Source: Paucibacter sp. Y2R2-4
Lineage (GTDB): Bacteria > Pseudomonadota > Gammaproteobacteria > Burkholderiales > Burkholderiaceae_C
NCBI RefSeq assembly: GCF_025717535.1
Contig: NZ_JAJIRO010000005.1
Coordinates: forward strand, 434,001-498,000
Direction: 5' to 3'
DNA length: 64,000 nucleotides
The notes beneath the pieces were generated by a model. It was given only the letters and a program-made list of their open reading frames with translations. It did no database searches and had not been told where the DNA came from. The translations under genes were made by a program, and so were the position numbers. Positions 18,754 to 28,895 of the stretch are shown piece after piece (position 1 is the stretch's first letter; each line of letters starts with the position of its first letter).

Positions 18754-19314
18754 ATGACAACAGCGGATCAGGCCAGCAAGTTCCAAGGGCGCAGTGACTT
18801 TGTCGCTGCGCTCAAGCAGGTCTTGTTGCAGGCCTGCGCCGAGGATTGGCCCGATCTCTACTGCTTAGACGCGAGCTTCGTCGATTGGCCTTGGTCTGAG
18901 GCTGAAGTCTTGAGCGCGCTGAAGCAGTGGGCGAAGCCGACGCGCAAACTGCATCTTTTGGCCGAGCAGTACGAAGACCTCAGGCGCTGCCATCCGCGCT
19001 TTGTGCAGTGGCGCGCCACCTGGGGGCATTGCGTGCAGGCTCAGGCTTATGGCGCGGAGGCACTGGCGGCCGTAGGCCCGGGCGGCCCAGCCGCTTTGTT
19101 CTTTGCTCGCAAGGGCTTGGCCAAGCACGCGAGTGCGCGATCCGCACAGCCTCTTGTGACGGAGTTGGCCCTGTGTGTGAGGCTGCATGACAAGCAGCTG
19201 TGGCGCGGCGCGGTGTCGATGAATGCTGGGGATGCCTTGCGTTCGGCCGAGTATTTTGATGCGTTAGCGCAACGCTCTTGCGAATCGTTTGCCAGCACGA
19301 CCTTGGGTCTGTAA
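18754..19314 (+). CDS. conserved protein of unknown function, coupled to roxA
   Basis: I do not recognise an enzymatic family in this 186-residue soluble protein. It has no signal peptide or membrane helix. Recognisable blocks are ALKQVLLQACAEDWPDLYCLD (about 20-39), YEDLRRCHPRFVQWRATW (about 73-90) and the late ELALCVRLHDKQLWRGAVSM (about 130-150). The paired Arg/His/Trp residues in the middle block could form a phosphate- or nucleic-acid-contacting surface, but that is speculation. The ATG lies one base after the roxA stop, so its expression is tied to roxA. It is likely a small conserved Burkholderiales family; function unknown. Confidence 0.75.
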   Translation: MTTADQASKFQGRSDFVAALKQVLLQACAEDWPDLYCLDASFVDWPWSEAEVLSALKQWAKPTRKLHLLAEQYEDLRRCHPRFVQWRATWGHCVQAQAYGAEALAAVGPGGPAALFFARKGLAKHASARSAQPLVTELALCVRLHDKQLWRGAVSMNAGDALRSAEYFDALAQRSCESFASTTLGL

Positions 19315-19334
19315 GAGCTTTCAAAAGCTAACGC

Positions 19335-19340
19335 TATAAT
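19335..19340 (+). promoter_or_regulatory. TATAAT -10 hexamer upstream of the Ala-rich lipoprotein
   Basis: A perfect TATAAT lies 152 bases before the lipoprotein start, within an inverted repeat GCTAA-N8-TTAGC (19327-19344). No convincing -35 hexamer is seen at 16-18 bases. If used, it gives a long 5' leader of about 145 bases. Confidence 0.4.
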
Positions 19341-19445
19341 TAGCGGCTAGGCGATGGAAGCGCTCGAGGTTTCCGCGTCTTGTCATGCAGAAGTTTGCGG
19401 CATTTCTGAGCCTTTGGGTTTTGATGTGCTTGTAGAGCTTCAAAA

Positions 19446-19477
19446 AATTACCGGTAATTGCAATTTCGTTTAACGAA
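19446..19477 (+). promoter_or_regulatory. two small palindromes in the lipoprotein leader
   Basis: AATTACCGGTAATT (19446-19459) is a perfect 14-base palindrome. TTCGTT-T-AACGAA (19465-19477) is a second dyad. They stand just before the Shine-Dalgarno AGGA and ATG 19492. They could be an operator pair or short RNA hairpins; the AT-rich composition stands out against the GC-rich surroundings. Confidence 0.45.
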
Positions 19478-19491
19478 TTTTGAGGATAAGT

Positions 19492-19731
19492 ATGAACAAG
19501 TCGATCCTGTTGGCTGCTGTGCTGGCTGCTGTTGCTCTGACCGCTTGCGGCAAGAAGGAAGAAGCTCCTGCTGTTGCAGCTCCTGCTGTTGCTGAAGCCG
19601 CTTCGGCCGCTGCCAGCGCTGTTGACGCTGCTGCCGCAACTGCTGCTTCCGCTGTTGCTACCGGCGCTGCTGACGCTGCTTCGGCTGTCGGCGCTGCCGC
19701 TGCTGACGCTGCTTCCGCAGTCAGCAAGTAA
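19492..19731 (+). CDS. small alanine-rich lipoprotein
   Basis: The 79-residue product is a lipoprotein: MNKSILLAAVLAAVALTACGKK has a lipobox ending at C19, after which Lys-Lys-Glu-Glu favours outer-membrane sorting. The mature part is almost only Ala, Ser, Val and Asp, built from units such as GAADAASAV and AAADAASAV, and should form a long helix. Alanine is coded mainly by GCT, unlike the GCC/GCG of neighbours, a sign of high expression. The start ATG 19492 has AGGA at a good distance. A strong terminator follows 22 bases after the stop, so it is monocistronic. Role unknown; an abundant envelope spacer or stress lipoprotein is possible. Confidence 0.8.
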   Translation: MNKSILLAAVLAAVALTACGKKEEAPAVAAPAVAEAASAAASAVDAAAATAASAVATGAADAASAVGAAAADAASAVSK

Positions 19732-19753
19732 TCAGACTTCGTTCTGATTCTTG

Positions 19754-19786
19754 AAAAACCGCCCGGCGCAAGCCCGGCGGTTTTTT
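19754..19786 (+). terminator. intrinsic terminator after the Ala-rich lipoprotein
   Basis: AAAAACCGCC pairs with GGCGGTTTTT across an inner GGC-GCAA-GCC, giving a GC-rich hairpin with a GCAA tetraloop followed by T6. The A-run on the other side also lets it work for the convergent MBL gene. Confidence 0.88.
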
Positions 19787-19816
19787 CATGTCCGCTTGTT
19801 TTGTATACGTCTGGAT

Positions 19817-20593
19817 TCAAACATTGAGCCAGGGATGGCCCGATTGCTGATGGCAAATCAGCGCCTCGTGCTCCGGGATATTGAGCACTGGCGCCAGCGC
19901 TGCGGCCGCCAAGTCCGGTCGGTTATTGCGCTCACTCAGATGAGCCGCCAGCACATGGCGCAAGCCGGGATGCAAGCATTGCTGAAGCAAATCGGCCGCT
20001 GCTTCATTCGAGAGGTGGCCATGGCTGCCCAGAATGCGCCGCTTCAGGCTGGCCGGGTAGTTGGAGGCGCGCAGCAGGTCCTCGTCGTGGTTGAACTCGA
20101 GCAGCAGGCTGTGACAGCCTTGCAGCGCCTGGACTACGCTCGCGCAGACATGGCCCAGGTCCGTGATCAGGCCCAGATGCGAGGCGCCATCGCTGCAGCG
20201 CAAATGCAGAGGCTCTTGCGCGTCGTGCGGCACTGCAAAAGTCTGCAGGCTTAAATCGCCAAGATCTATCTCATCACCGGCTCGCACCCAATGCAGCAAT
20301 TTCGTGTCGAAGTCGGGTTTGCCGATGGCCCGCCAGGTGCCGCGGCTGGTCCACAGGGGAATGCGGAAGCGCTCGGCCAAGTTCAGGGCGCACCCGATGT
20401 GATCGCCATGCTCATGGGTGATGAAGATGCCGTTGAGCATCTCTGGGCTGCTACCCGCACGCTCTAGCCGCCGGGTCAACTCGCGCAGGCTGAAGCCGCA
20501 ATCCACCAAGACTTGGGTGCTGGTGATGCCTTGGCTGGCTTCGATCAGACTGGCGTTGCCGCCGCTGCCGCTGCCCAGATTGCAAAAGCGCAT
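19817..20593 (-). CDS. MBL-fold metallohydrolase (YycJ/WalJ-like)
   Basis: The 258-residue cytosolic protein belongs to the metallo-beta-lactamase fold. The metal-binding motif is THEHGDHIG (H60, H62, D64, H65), with later ligands likely in AVPHDAQEP, ITDLGH and AAHLSERNN. N-terminal CNLGSGSGGNASLIE is typical of the YycJ/WalJ branch, whose members are proposed phosphodiesterases or exonucleases. Substrate cannot be read from sequence. It is downstream of bamC but separated by a terminator, so it probably has its own promoter. Confidence 0.87.
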   Translation of the reverse strand: MRFCNLGSGSGGNASLIEASQGITSTQVLVDCGFSLRELTRRLERAGSSPEMLNGIFITHEHGDHIGCALNLAERFRIPLWTSRGTWRAIGKPDFDTKLLHWVRAGDEIDLGDLSLQTFAVPHDAQEPLHLRCSDGASHLGLITDLGHVCASVVQALQGCHSLLLEFNHDEDLLRASNYPASLKRRILGSHGHLSNEAAADLLQQCLHPGLRHVLAAHLSERNNRPDLAAAALAPVLNIPEHEALICHQQSGHPWLNV

Positions 20594-20630
20594 GGCGGTC
20601 TCAACTACTTTGAAAAAAGGTCAGCAAAGT

Positions 20631-20666
20631 AAAAACGCCGCCAACCTTGCGGTTCAAGCGGCGTTT
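20631..20666 (-). terminator. intrinsic terminator after bamC
   Basis: On the minus strand AAACGCCGC (20666-20658) pairs with GCGGCGTTT (20641-20633), with an inner AACC-TTGC-GGTT hairpin between, followed by a T-run. It ends the dapA-bamC transcript before the MBL gene. Confidence 0.82.
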
Positions 20667-20692
20667 CAAAGCGAGGGGCTGACTGGGCTGAA

Positions 20693-21907
20693 TTAGCGCA
20701 GATCGTCCATCAGCAAATTGAGAATGCGCTTGGCGTTCTCGCTGGTCTGCAGCTGGCCCTTGTCGTCCAAGACGCTGACCGAGCTGCGCTCGCCTTCGGA
20801 CTTGACAGAGACGCGGTAGCGTGTCGCGGTCGGCGCAGTTTCGGAGCTGAACAGGCGCTGGAAGAAGTTGGGCTCTTCCTTGCCGGCCTGGTTGGGGTCG
20901 GCATAACGCAGGAAGAACAGGCCTTGCTTGCGATCGCGGTCTTCGATGGTGAAGCCATGGCGATCCAGCGATTGGCCCACACGACGCCATGCGCGCTCAA
21001 AGCCCTCGTTGACTTGCAAGCTGTCCGGCACTTCGCTGAGCTTGCGTGCCTGCGGGGCAGCAGCGGCCACGGTGGCAGCACCAGCCTTGGCGCTCGTCGC
21101 AGACGGCGTGTTGGCGGCGGCCAGGGCGGCCTTGGCTTGTTCTTCCTTGGCGCCGAGCTTGAGCATCAAGCGCGACAGCATCTCGGCCTCAAGCTCGCGA
21201 TCGGTGGGGCGCGACTGCCAAGCGGTGTTGTCTTTTTGCGGGCCTGTGTAGACCTCTTGCATGCCGCGGTGGCTGATGGTGATCTCGGTGCCTGTGCCCT
21301 TGGTGGAGCGCTCCACACGGGTGCGGAACATGTCCTTCTCGCCGGTGGAGTAGAAGCTGTCAAACACCTTGCCAATGGTGGCGCGCACCACGTCTTGCGG
21401 CAGCTTGGCGCGGTTTTCGTTCCAGTTGGTTTCCATCACGCCGACGTCGGCGGCTTCCTTGGTCAGCTCGAAACCGCGCTCTTGCCAGAACTCGCGCAGC
21501 TGCGGCCACAGCTGTTCAGGCGTCAGCGAGGTACGCAGCCAGCGATCGGCACCGTCACGCTCCAGTTGCACATCGCCGGCGGCATTCAGCGCCACGCTGG
21601 CCTTGGCGGTACCGGCGGCTGCCGTGCTCGCGCCTGCGGCTTGAACTTCGCCCTTCTTTTGGAAGGTGGCTGCGCTCACCACGCCGTCGGCGGTTTGTGT
21701 GCGGTTGTTGCGAGCCAACTGAGTCAGGTCGGGCGGCACATCGAGGCCGGCCGTCTGACGGGCGCCGCTGCGGTAGTCCACCTTGTCGGATGAAAAGGTG
21801 TTCTCAAACATGCTGCAGCCGGCCAGTGAAGCCACCAAAACCACGCAAGCCAGACGCACCGGAGTGGCCGAGGAAGAAACAAAAGAGGAACGGGTCACGC
21901 TAGACAT
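20693..21907 (-). CDS. bamC: outer-membrane assembly lipoprotein BamC
   Basis: BamC is a lipoprotein subunit of the BAM complex that inserts beta-barrel proteins into the outer membrane. The 404-residue protein has a signal with lipobox LVASLAGC (Cys31). The following flexible segment with DKVDYRSGAR corresponds to the part that contacts BamD. Two helix-grip domains lie at about 110-230 and 285-395, joined by an Ala/Thr-rich linker (about 255-290). It is longer than E. coli BamC (344 residues), mainly through the Ala-rich linkers. It follows dapA, the same order as in E. coli, although the roles are unrelated. Confidence 0.9.
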   Translation of the reverse strand: MSSVTRSSFVSSSATPVRLACVVLVASLAGCSMFENTFSSDKVDYRSGARQTAGLDVPPDLTQLARNNRTQTADGVVSAATFQKKGEVQAAGASTAAAGTAKASVALNAAGDVQLERDGADRWLRTSLTPEQLWPQLREFWQERGFELTKEAADVGVMETNWNENRAKLPQDVVRATIGKVFDSFYSTGEKDMFRTRVERSTKGTGTEITISHRGMQEVYTGPQKDNTAWQSRPTDRELEAEMLSRLMLKLGAKEEQAKAALAAANTPSATSAKAGAATVAAAAPQARKLSEVPDSLQVNEGFERAWRRVGQSLDRHGFTIEDRDRKQGLFFLRYADPNQAGKEEPNFFQRLFSSETAPTATRYRVSVKSEGERSSVSVLDDKGQLQTSENAKRILNLLMDDLR

Positions 21908-22010
21908 CTCCGAGGGTCGGGCCGCTGCTTAGCGGTCCGCTTTCATGACGGGGCAAAAACTGGATCGGTGGATTAGAGCAGACTGGCGGCCCAAAGACTC
22001 AGGCCTGCGT

Positions 22011-22892
22011 TCAAAGCAGCCCGGCTTCTTGCATGGCTTTGCCCACGAGCACCTGACCGGCTTCTGTCAAGGGGGTGATGGGCAGGCGCATCACGTTCTG
22101 GCAACGGCCCAGGCGCGACAGCGCCCATTTGGTTGGCGCCGGGCTCGATTCGCAGAACAAGTTCTTGTGCAGACCGAGCAATTCAAAGTGAATGCGCTTG
22201 GCTTCGCTCACATTGCCGGCCAGGGCGGCGCGGCAGAGTTCGCTCATGGCGCGGGGGGCGACGTTGGCGGTCACGCTGACATTGCCATGGCCGCCCAGCA
22301 GCATCAAGGCAATCGCGGTGCCGTCGTCACCCGAGTAGATCGAAAAGCCCTTGGGCGCGTGCTTGATCAGATAGGCCGCGCGCTCGATATTGCCGGTCGC
22401 TTCCTTGATGCCAAACACGCCCGGCAGTTGCGCGCAGCGCAGCGTGGTTTCGGGCTGCATATCGGCCACAGTGCGGCCGGGCACGTTGTAGAGCATCATG
22501 GGGATGTCCACGGCCTCGGCAATCGCCTTGTAGTGCTGGTAGATGCCTTCTTGCGAGGGCTTGTTGTAGTAGGGCACGACGGACAAGGTGCAGTCGGCGC
22601 CGACTTCCTTGGCGTAACGGCTCAGTTCGATGGCTTCAGCGGTGCAATTGGCGCCGGTGCCGGCCATGATGGTGACGCGGCCTGCCGCGTGCTCCACCGC
22701 AGCGCGGATGACCTCGCGGTTTTCTTCCATGCTGACAGTGGGCGACTCACCGGTGGTGCCGACCACGCAGACGCAGTTGGTGCCTTCGGCGATATGCCAG
22801 TCGATCAGTTTGCGCAGCGTGGGGTAATCGATGCTGCCGTCTTCTTGCATCGGTGTCACCAAGGCGACGATGCTGCCAACAAGTCCGTTCAT
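22011..22892 (-). CDS. dapA: 4-hydroxy-tetrahydrodipicolinate synthase
   Basis: DapA condenses pyruvate with aspartate semialdehyde, the first committed step to diaminopimelate and lysine. The 293-residue TIM barrel has the Schiff-base lysine K163 in FGIKEATGN, the catalytic Y135 in LYNVPGRT, and the TTGES motif (46-50), matching E. coli K161, Y133 and T44-T45. The gene lies 30 bases after the methyltransferase and 103 bases before bamC. It supplies both lysine and the cell-wall cross-linking amino acid. Confidence 0.96.
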   Translation of the reverse strand: MNGLVGSIVALVTPMQEDGSIDYPTLRKLIDWHIAEGTNCVCVVGTTGESPTVSMEENREVIRAAVEHAAGRVTIMAGTGANCTAEAIELSRYAKEVGADCTLSVVPYYNKPSQEGIYQHYKAIAEAVDIPMMLYNVPGRTVADMQPETTLRCAQLPGVFGIKEATGNIERAAYLIKHAPKGFSIYSGDDGTAIALMLLGGHGNVSVTANVAPRAMSELCRAALAGNVSEAKRIHFELLGLHKNLFCESSPAPTKWALSRLGRCQNVMRLPITPLTEAGQVLVGKAMQEAGLL

Positions 22893-22922
22893 TGCAAGTT
22901 CCTATTTATCCGACGATTCTAC

Positions 22923-23489
22923 TCAGGCCAAGGAACTCTCGGTCCGGTCGAGCGTGTAGCGCTGGAAATCCCCATCCGGCGTCTCTCGAACCGCAGCAAC
23001 GCGCTGCACGAAGCGGGGGTTGACCGCCATCGCTTCAAAACCGTCTTCAAAGGCCACGATGCTGAGCCCAGCGCAAGCGTCCAGCAATTCGCCGGTCTTC
23101 AGCAGGAACTCGGGCCGGGCTGGCCGGCCGATGCTTTGCTGCCCTTGCGCAAAGGTTTCATAGATCAACCAGCCACCCGGTGCCACCGCGGCTTTGATGC
23201 GCGGAATGAGCGGGCGCCAGAGATAGTTGGTCACCAGCACCAGATCAAACTGACGCTCGCCCAGCGGCCAGGGGCCGGATTCGATATCGGCGGTGATGAT
23301 CTCGGCCAGGGTTTCCAGCCCGGCGGTGGCCTGGGCATCGATGTCCACACCGGTGACCCTCATGCCCTGGCCGGCCAGGTATTTCACATGGCGGCCGCTG
23401 CCGCAGGCCAGATCCAGCGCAGTGGCGCCGGGGCGCATCGCTTGCGCCCAGCGCAACAGCCAATTGGAGGGGGGAGTTGAGGGACTCAT
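22923..23489 (-). CDS. class I SAM-dependent methyltransferase
   Basis: The 188-residue enzyme binds S-adenosylmethionine through ALDLACGSGRHVKYLAGQG (24-42), followed by VTGVDID and the LVLVTNYLWRPLIP segment. The small-molecule (TehB-like) branch fits best, but the acceptor is unknown. I start at ATG 23489; a TTG nine bases upstream is also in frame. It precedes dapA by 30 bases and follows the 42-residue membrane protein by 16 bases, so the three may share a transcript. Confidence 0.84.
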   Translation of the reverse strand: MSPSTPPSNWLLRWAQAMRPGATALDLACGSGRHVKYLAGQGMRVTGVDIDAQATAGLETLAEIITADIESGPWPLGERQFDLVLVTNYLWRPLIPRIKAAVAPGGWLIYETFAQGQQSIGRPARPEFLLKTGELLDACAGLSIVAFEDGFEAMAVNPRFVQRVAAVRETPDGDFQRYTLDRTESSLA

Positions 23490-23505
23490 CGAGTTCAAAA
23501 AAGAT

Positions 23506-23634
23506 TCAGAAACAAGCCCAGATCTGTTCAGACAGTTGAACCATCAGGCCGGGTTGAAGATAGGCCGTAAACACCAGGGCCAGAGCCAGCAGACAGAGGC
23601 TCCAAACCAAAAATCGTAGGCCTTTCCCGCGCAT
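23506..23634 (-). CDS. 42-residue single-pass membrane protein
   Basis: This small gene lies in the gap between the MFS carrier and the methyltransferase. The 42 residues begin MRGKGLRFLVWSLCLLALAL, a basic start followed by one membrane helix (about 7-27), then YLQPGLMVQLSEQIWACF facing the periplasm. It resembles the short, weakly conserved one-helix proteins common in Betaproteobacteria that end in a Leu-Ala-Asn/Gln-Trp-like motif and Cys; that similarity is from memory and is not strong. ATG 23634 follows an AGGG-like ribosome site. The stop lies 16 bases before the methyltransferase start on the same strand. Function unknown. Confidence 0.65.
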   Translation of the reverse strand: MRGKGLRFLVWSLCLLALALVFTAYLQPGLMVQLSEQIWACF

Positions 23635-23665
23635 ATTGTCGCCCTGGGTTTTTAGAGTCGCCAGC

Positions 23666-24901
23666 TTACAAGGCGGGCGCAGCGCCGCTGGTGGGCCTGA
23701 CGATGGCTGTTTCGCGCACCGGCAAGTTCACCAGAGCTGCCATCACGCCCAGCGCCACGGCCAGCCACCAGACCAGGTCGTAGCTGCCGGTCGTATCGTA
23801 GAGCCGCCCGCCCAACCAGACGCCCAAGAAGCTGCCAATCTGGTGGCTCAAGAACACAAAGCCGCTCAGCATGGACATGTGCTGCAGGCCAAACATCTGG
23901 GCCAGCACCGCATTGGTGGGCGGAATGGTGGAGAGCCACAGCAGGCCCATCACGCTGGAGAACACATAGACCGAGGCCGGTGTCAGCGGCAAAACCAAAA
24001 ACAGCACGATGGCGACCGAGCGCAGGGCGTAGATGCAAGACAGGATGTAGCGCTTTGGAAAGCGTTGTCCTAGAGCGCCGGCGGCATAAGTGCCGAAAAC
24101 ATTGAAGAGGCCGATCAAGGCCAGGGCATAGGTGGCCACCTGCGGGCTTAAACCGTGGTCCTTCAGGTAACTGGGCATGTGCACGCCAATGAAAACGACC
24201 TGAAAGCCGCAGACAAAATAGCCCGCCATCAAGAGCTGAAAGCTGCGGTAGCCAAAGGCCTCGCGCAGGGCCTGCATGATGCTTTGCGAATGGCCCTGCG
24301 GCGCTGCTGTGCGCGCCGGCTCGCGCAAGCCAAAGGCCAGCGGCACGATGATCAAGGCCGCGCAGGCCAGGATGAACAAGGCGTTTTGCCAGCCGCTGCT
24401 GGCGATCAGCCAGTTTTCCACCGGCACCATCAAGAATTGCCCAAAAGAGCCAGCTGCGGCCGCCACCCCCATGGCCCAGCTGCGCTTCTCGGCTGCCACA
24501 TTGCGGCCGATGACGCCGTAAATCACGGCATAGGTGGTGCCTGATTGCGCAATACCGATCAAGAGCCCGGCGCTGCCGGTGAAGGCCAGGCCCGAGGTCG
24601 AGAGCGCCATCAAGACCAGGCCCAGGGCATACAAGACGCCCCCGACCATCAAGACGCGGAAGGGCCCGAAACGGTCCGCCAGCATGCCGGTGAAGGGGCC
24701 GGCAATGCCCCAGGCGATGTTTTGAATGGCCAGCGCAAAGGCGAAGGTCTCGCGCGTCCAGCCCCGGTCCATGGTGATGGGTTGCAGCCATAGGCCAAAG
24801 CCGTGGCGTATGCCCATGGAGACCGTCACGATCAAGGCGCCGCAGAGCAGCACTTGCACCATGGACAGCCGAGTGCCGCTTGGGTCTGCAGTGTTCTTCA
24901 T
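23666..24901 (-). CDS. MFS transporter
   Basis: The 411-residue protein is a major facilitator with about twelve membrane helices. The loop 2-3 motif reads GMLADRFGPFRVL, the classic MFS motif A. The N-terminal half with SMGIRHGFGLWLQPITMDRGWTRE resembles the oxalate/formate and monocarboxylate (NarK-unlike) group of organic-anion carriers. Substrate is not known. I start at ATG 24901; a TTG at 24910 is also possible. It is divergent from nothing: the genes on both sides lie on the same strand, with 31 bases before the 42-residue protein. Confidence 0.88.
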   Translation of the reverse strand: MKNTADPSGTRLSMVQVLLCGALIVTVSMGIRHGFGLWLQPITMDRGWTRETFAFALAIQNIAWGIAGPFTGMLADRFGPFRVLMVGGVLYALGLVLMALSTSGLAFTGSAGLLIGIAQSGTTYAVIYGVIGRNVAAEKRSWAMGVAAAAGSFGQFLMVPVENWLIASSGWQNALFILACAALIIVPLAFGLREPARTAAPQGHSQSIMQALREAFGYRSFQLLMAGYFVCGFQVVFIGVHMPSYLKDHGLSPQVATYALALIGLFNVFGTYAAGALGQRFPKRYILSCIYALRSVAIVLFLVLPLTPASVYVFSSVMGLLWLSTIPPTNAVLAQMFGLQHMSMLSGFVFLSHQIGSFLGVWLGGRLYDTTGSYDLVWWLAVALGVMAALVNLPVRETAIVRPTSGAAPAL

Positions 24902-24948
24902 AGGCAGCAATGTAGTCCTGTTCGGATGGGCTTGGCGCGGCGCGGGGC

Positions 24949-26295
24949 TTAGCTATGGCTGATGACGCGGCCCTGCTTGACTCGCAACTGAATGCGGGTC
25001 AAGACCTCCAAATCGTTCAGCGGGTTGGCCGGCAGCAGCAAAAAGCTGGCTTCGCAGCCGGGCTCAAAGCAGCCCAGGCGGCGCTTGGGGAAGAGGGCGT
25101 GCGGCGTATCGATGCTGGCAATGCGCAGCAAGGAGGCGCGGTCCAACGCGCCGAGTCCGTCCAGATGCTTCAACTCCGCCAGGGCCGTGCCATTGAACAG
25201 ATCAGACCCCAGCAGCAGCGGCGTGCCGGCGGCTTTCAGGGTTTGCAGATTTTCAATTTGAAGGCGCCGCACGGCGGCTTGGGTCTCCACCGGCATGCGG
25301 AACAAGGTGCTGGCCACGGTGGCGGTGATCACGGCGGTCTTGCGCTTGCTGGCCTCGGCGGCGGCCTCGGGGCTGATGCGATAGGCCTCGGCACTCAGCC
25401 CCTCATGGAAGTAGTAGCCGGGCAGATGGGCCAACCAGTCGGCGCCCGATTGCACCGCCAGGCTGAAGTCGGCGGCGGTGTCCACATGGGCCAGCACGCG
25501 CAGACCGTCATGGTGGGCACGCTTGGCAATGGCTGGAACCAGCTCGGGCTTCAAGCCCAGGCGTCCGAGTTGCTTGGGGTCGTTGCGCAACTCGGGGCTT
25601 TCGCTGCGGCTGATCATCAGCTTGAGCAGATCGGTCTTGCGCGGCGCCACCAGCGGCCATTTCTGGTTCAGCTGTTCGGGCGTGTCGATCAGCAGCAAGG
25701 CCTTGTCGGCGAAGTCCTCTAGCTTGGGCTTGGGCGCGCCGGCGCCGGGGTCTTCAGCCAGCAGCTGGGCCAAGGGCATGCCGTCGGAGGATGTGATGCA
25801 AGCCGATGTGAACAAAACATCCGGGCCGGGCGCTTGCGCAGCCAAGCTGCGCGCCGCGGCCACACCTTTGGGCTCACCGCACTGCATGGCGGCGTAGAAC
25901 ACGCCGTCGCGCAAGTAGTTGTTGGCGTAGCGCCCCCAGCCCCAGGCGTTTTGCAGATTGTGGTTGTGCGCCTCGGCCAAGGGCGGCAGCAGGAACTGGC
26001 CCTGCAAGTCCATGCGCCGCTGTGGCTTGGGGATTTTTTGATTCGTGAACTTGCCGTCTTTGACGTAGAGCGTGCCTTTGCGAAAGCCCTTGCCGTCAAA
26101 CCACTGGGCGTTTTTCAGCTCCATGGTCAGGGCCGGGCCTGCGGTGTAGCGGCTGGCGTCGCTTTGAGCGTTGGCTGGCGTGGACGCCAGGGTCGTGATG
26201 ACAAAGACGGCCAAGATGCCGGAGATGCCAAGGAGGTCAAAGAGGCCCGCCCTAGGGCTTCTGGGCACTGGAAATTGTTCAAAAGCAAGGCTCAT
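24949..26295 (-). CDS. exported amidohydrolase-family protein
   Basis: The 448-residue protein has an N-terminal hydrophobic segment (about 22-43, ending TPANAQS), so it is exported or membrane-anchored. The amidohydrolase fold follows: the metal-binding HNH motif is H110/H112 in AEAHNHNLQ, a later HVDTAADF and the Asp in LLLGSDLFNG (near residue 365) match the usual third and fourth metal sites. The C-terminal small beta domain ends with PANPLNDLEVLTRIQLRVKQG. The usual T-H-x-H is replaced by A-H-N-H. The substrate is unknown. It is divergent from parE with 63 bases between the starts. Confidence 0.82.
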   Translation of the reverse strand: MSLAFEQFPVPRSPRAGLFDLLGISGILAVFVITTLASTPANAQSDASRYTAGPALTMELKNAQWFDGKGFRKGTLYVKDGKFTNQKIPKPQRRMDLQGQFLLPPLAEAHNHNLQNAWGWGRYANNYLRDGVFYAAMQCGEPKGVAAARSLAAQAPGPDVLFTSACITSSDGMPLAQLLAEDPGAGAPKPKLEDFADKALLLIDTPEQLNQKWPLVAPRKTDLLKLMISRSESPELRNDPKQLGRLGLKPELVPAIAKRAHHDGLRVLAHVDTAADFSLAVQSGADWLAHLPGYYFHEGLSAEAYRISPEAAAEASKRKTAVITATVASTLFRMPVETQAAVRRLQIENLQTLKAAGTPLLLGSDLFNGTALAELKHLDGLGALDRASLLRIASIDTPHALFPKRRLGCFEPGCEASFLLLPANPLNDLEVLTRIQLRVKQGRVISHS

Positions 26296-26358
26296 AAGCT
26301 CGTCATGCTAGCGGGTGTTGGGGAGGGGGCCCGGAGCAGCCGCCTAGAATCCCGCCCC

Positions 26359-28361
<2,003 letters not shown>

Positions 28362-28365
<4 letters not shown>

Positions 28366-28895
28366 GCACGCCGCGGGTCCATCTGCGTCCGACCATGTTG
28401 TCGGACCTGGACTTTGTGGTCTCGGTGGAGCAAGACGGCAGCAACCGCCCCTTCATCACGCCTTGGGAGCGCACGCAACATGAAGGCGCGGTGCGTTTCC
28501 CGGACTTTCGCCACTTCATCATCGAGGCGGGACCGGACTTGGCGCGTGCCGGTTTTGTGATCTTTCAAGGCTGCCGCAATCCGCATGGCTCGGTGGAGCT
28601 CAAGCGCATCGTCCTGGCACCCAAAGGCCAGGGCCTGGGTCGGGCCTGCGTACGTTTGCTGAAAAAGCTGGCCTTCACGCAGCTGCATGCCCATCGCTTT
28701 TGGCTGGATGTGAAGGCGCTCAACACCCGTGCCTTGAAGCTCTACGCCAGCGAAGGCTTTGTGGAAGAGGGCCGTTTGCGCGAAAGCGTGCGGGTCAATT
28801 TGGACGGCGCCGATGGCTATGACAGCCTGATCGTCATGTCCATGTTGGACCGCGAATATCAAGCCCGCCTGGCCTTGGGCGAGGAGGGCGAGTGA
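28362..28895 (+). CDS. GNAT-family N-acetyltransferase between parE and parC
   Basis: The 177-residue acetyltransferase has the acetyl-CoA motif LAPKGQGLGRACVRLLKKLA (roughly 86-105) and the fold-closing VKALNTRALKLYASEGFVEEG. It resembles RimJ/RimL-type and small-molecule acetyltransferases; acceptor unknown. The start overlaps the parE stop by four bases and its own stop overlaps the next gene by one base, so it is translated as part of the parE-parC chain. Insertion between two topoisomerase IV subunits is not the standard arrangement, but may reflect only operon packing. Confidence 0.85.
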
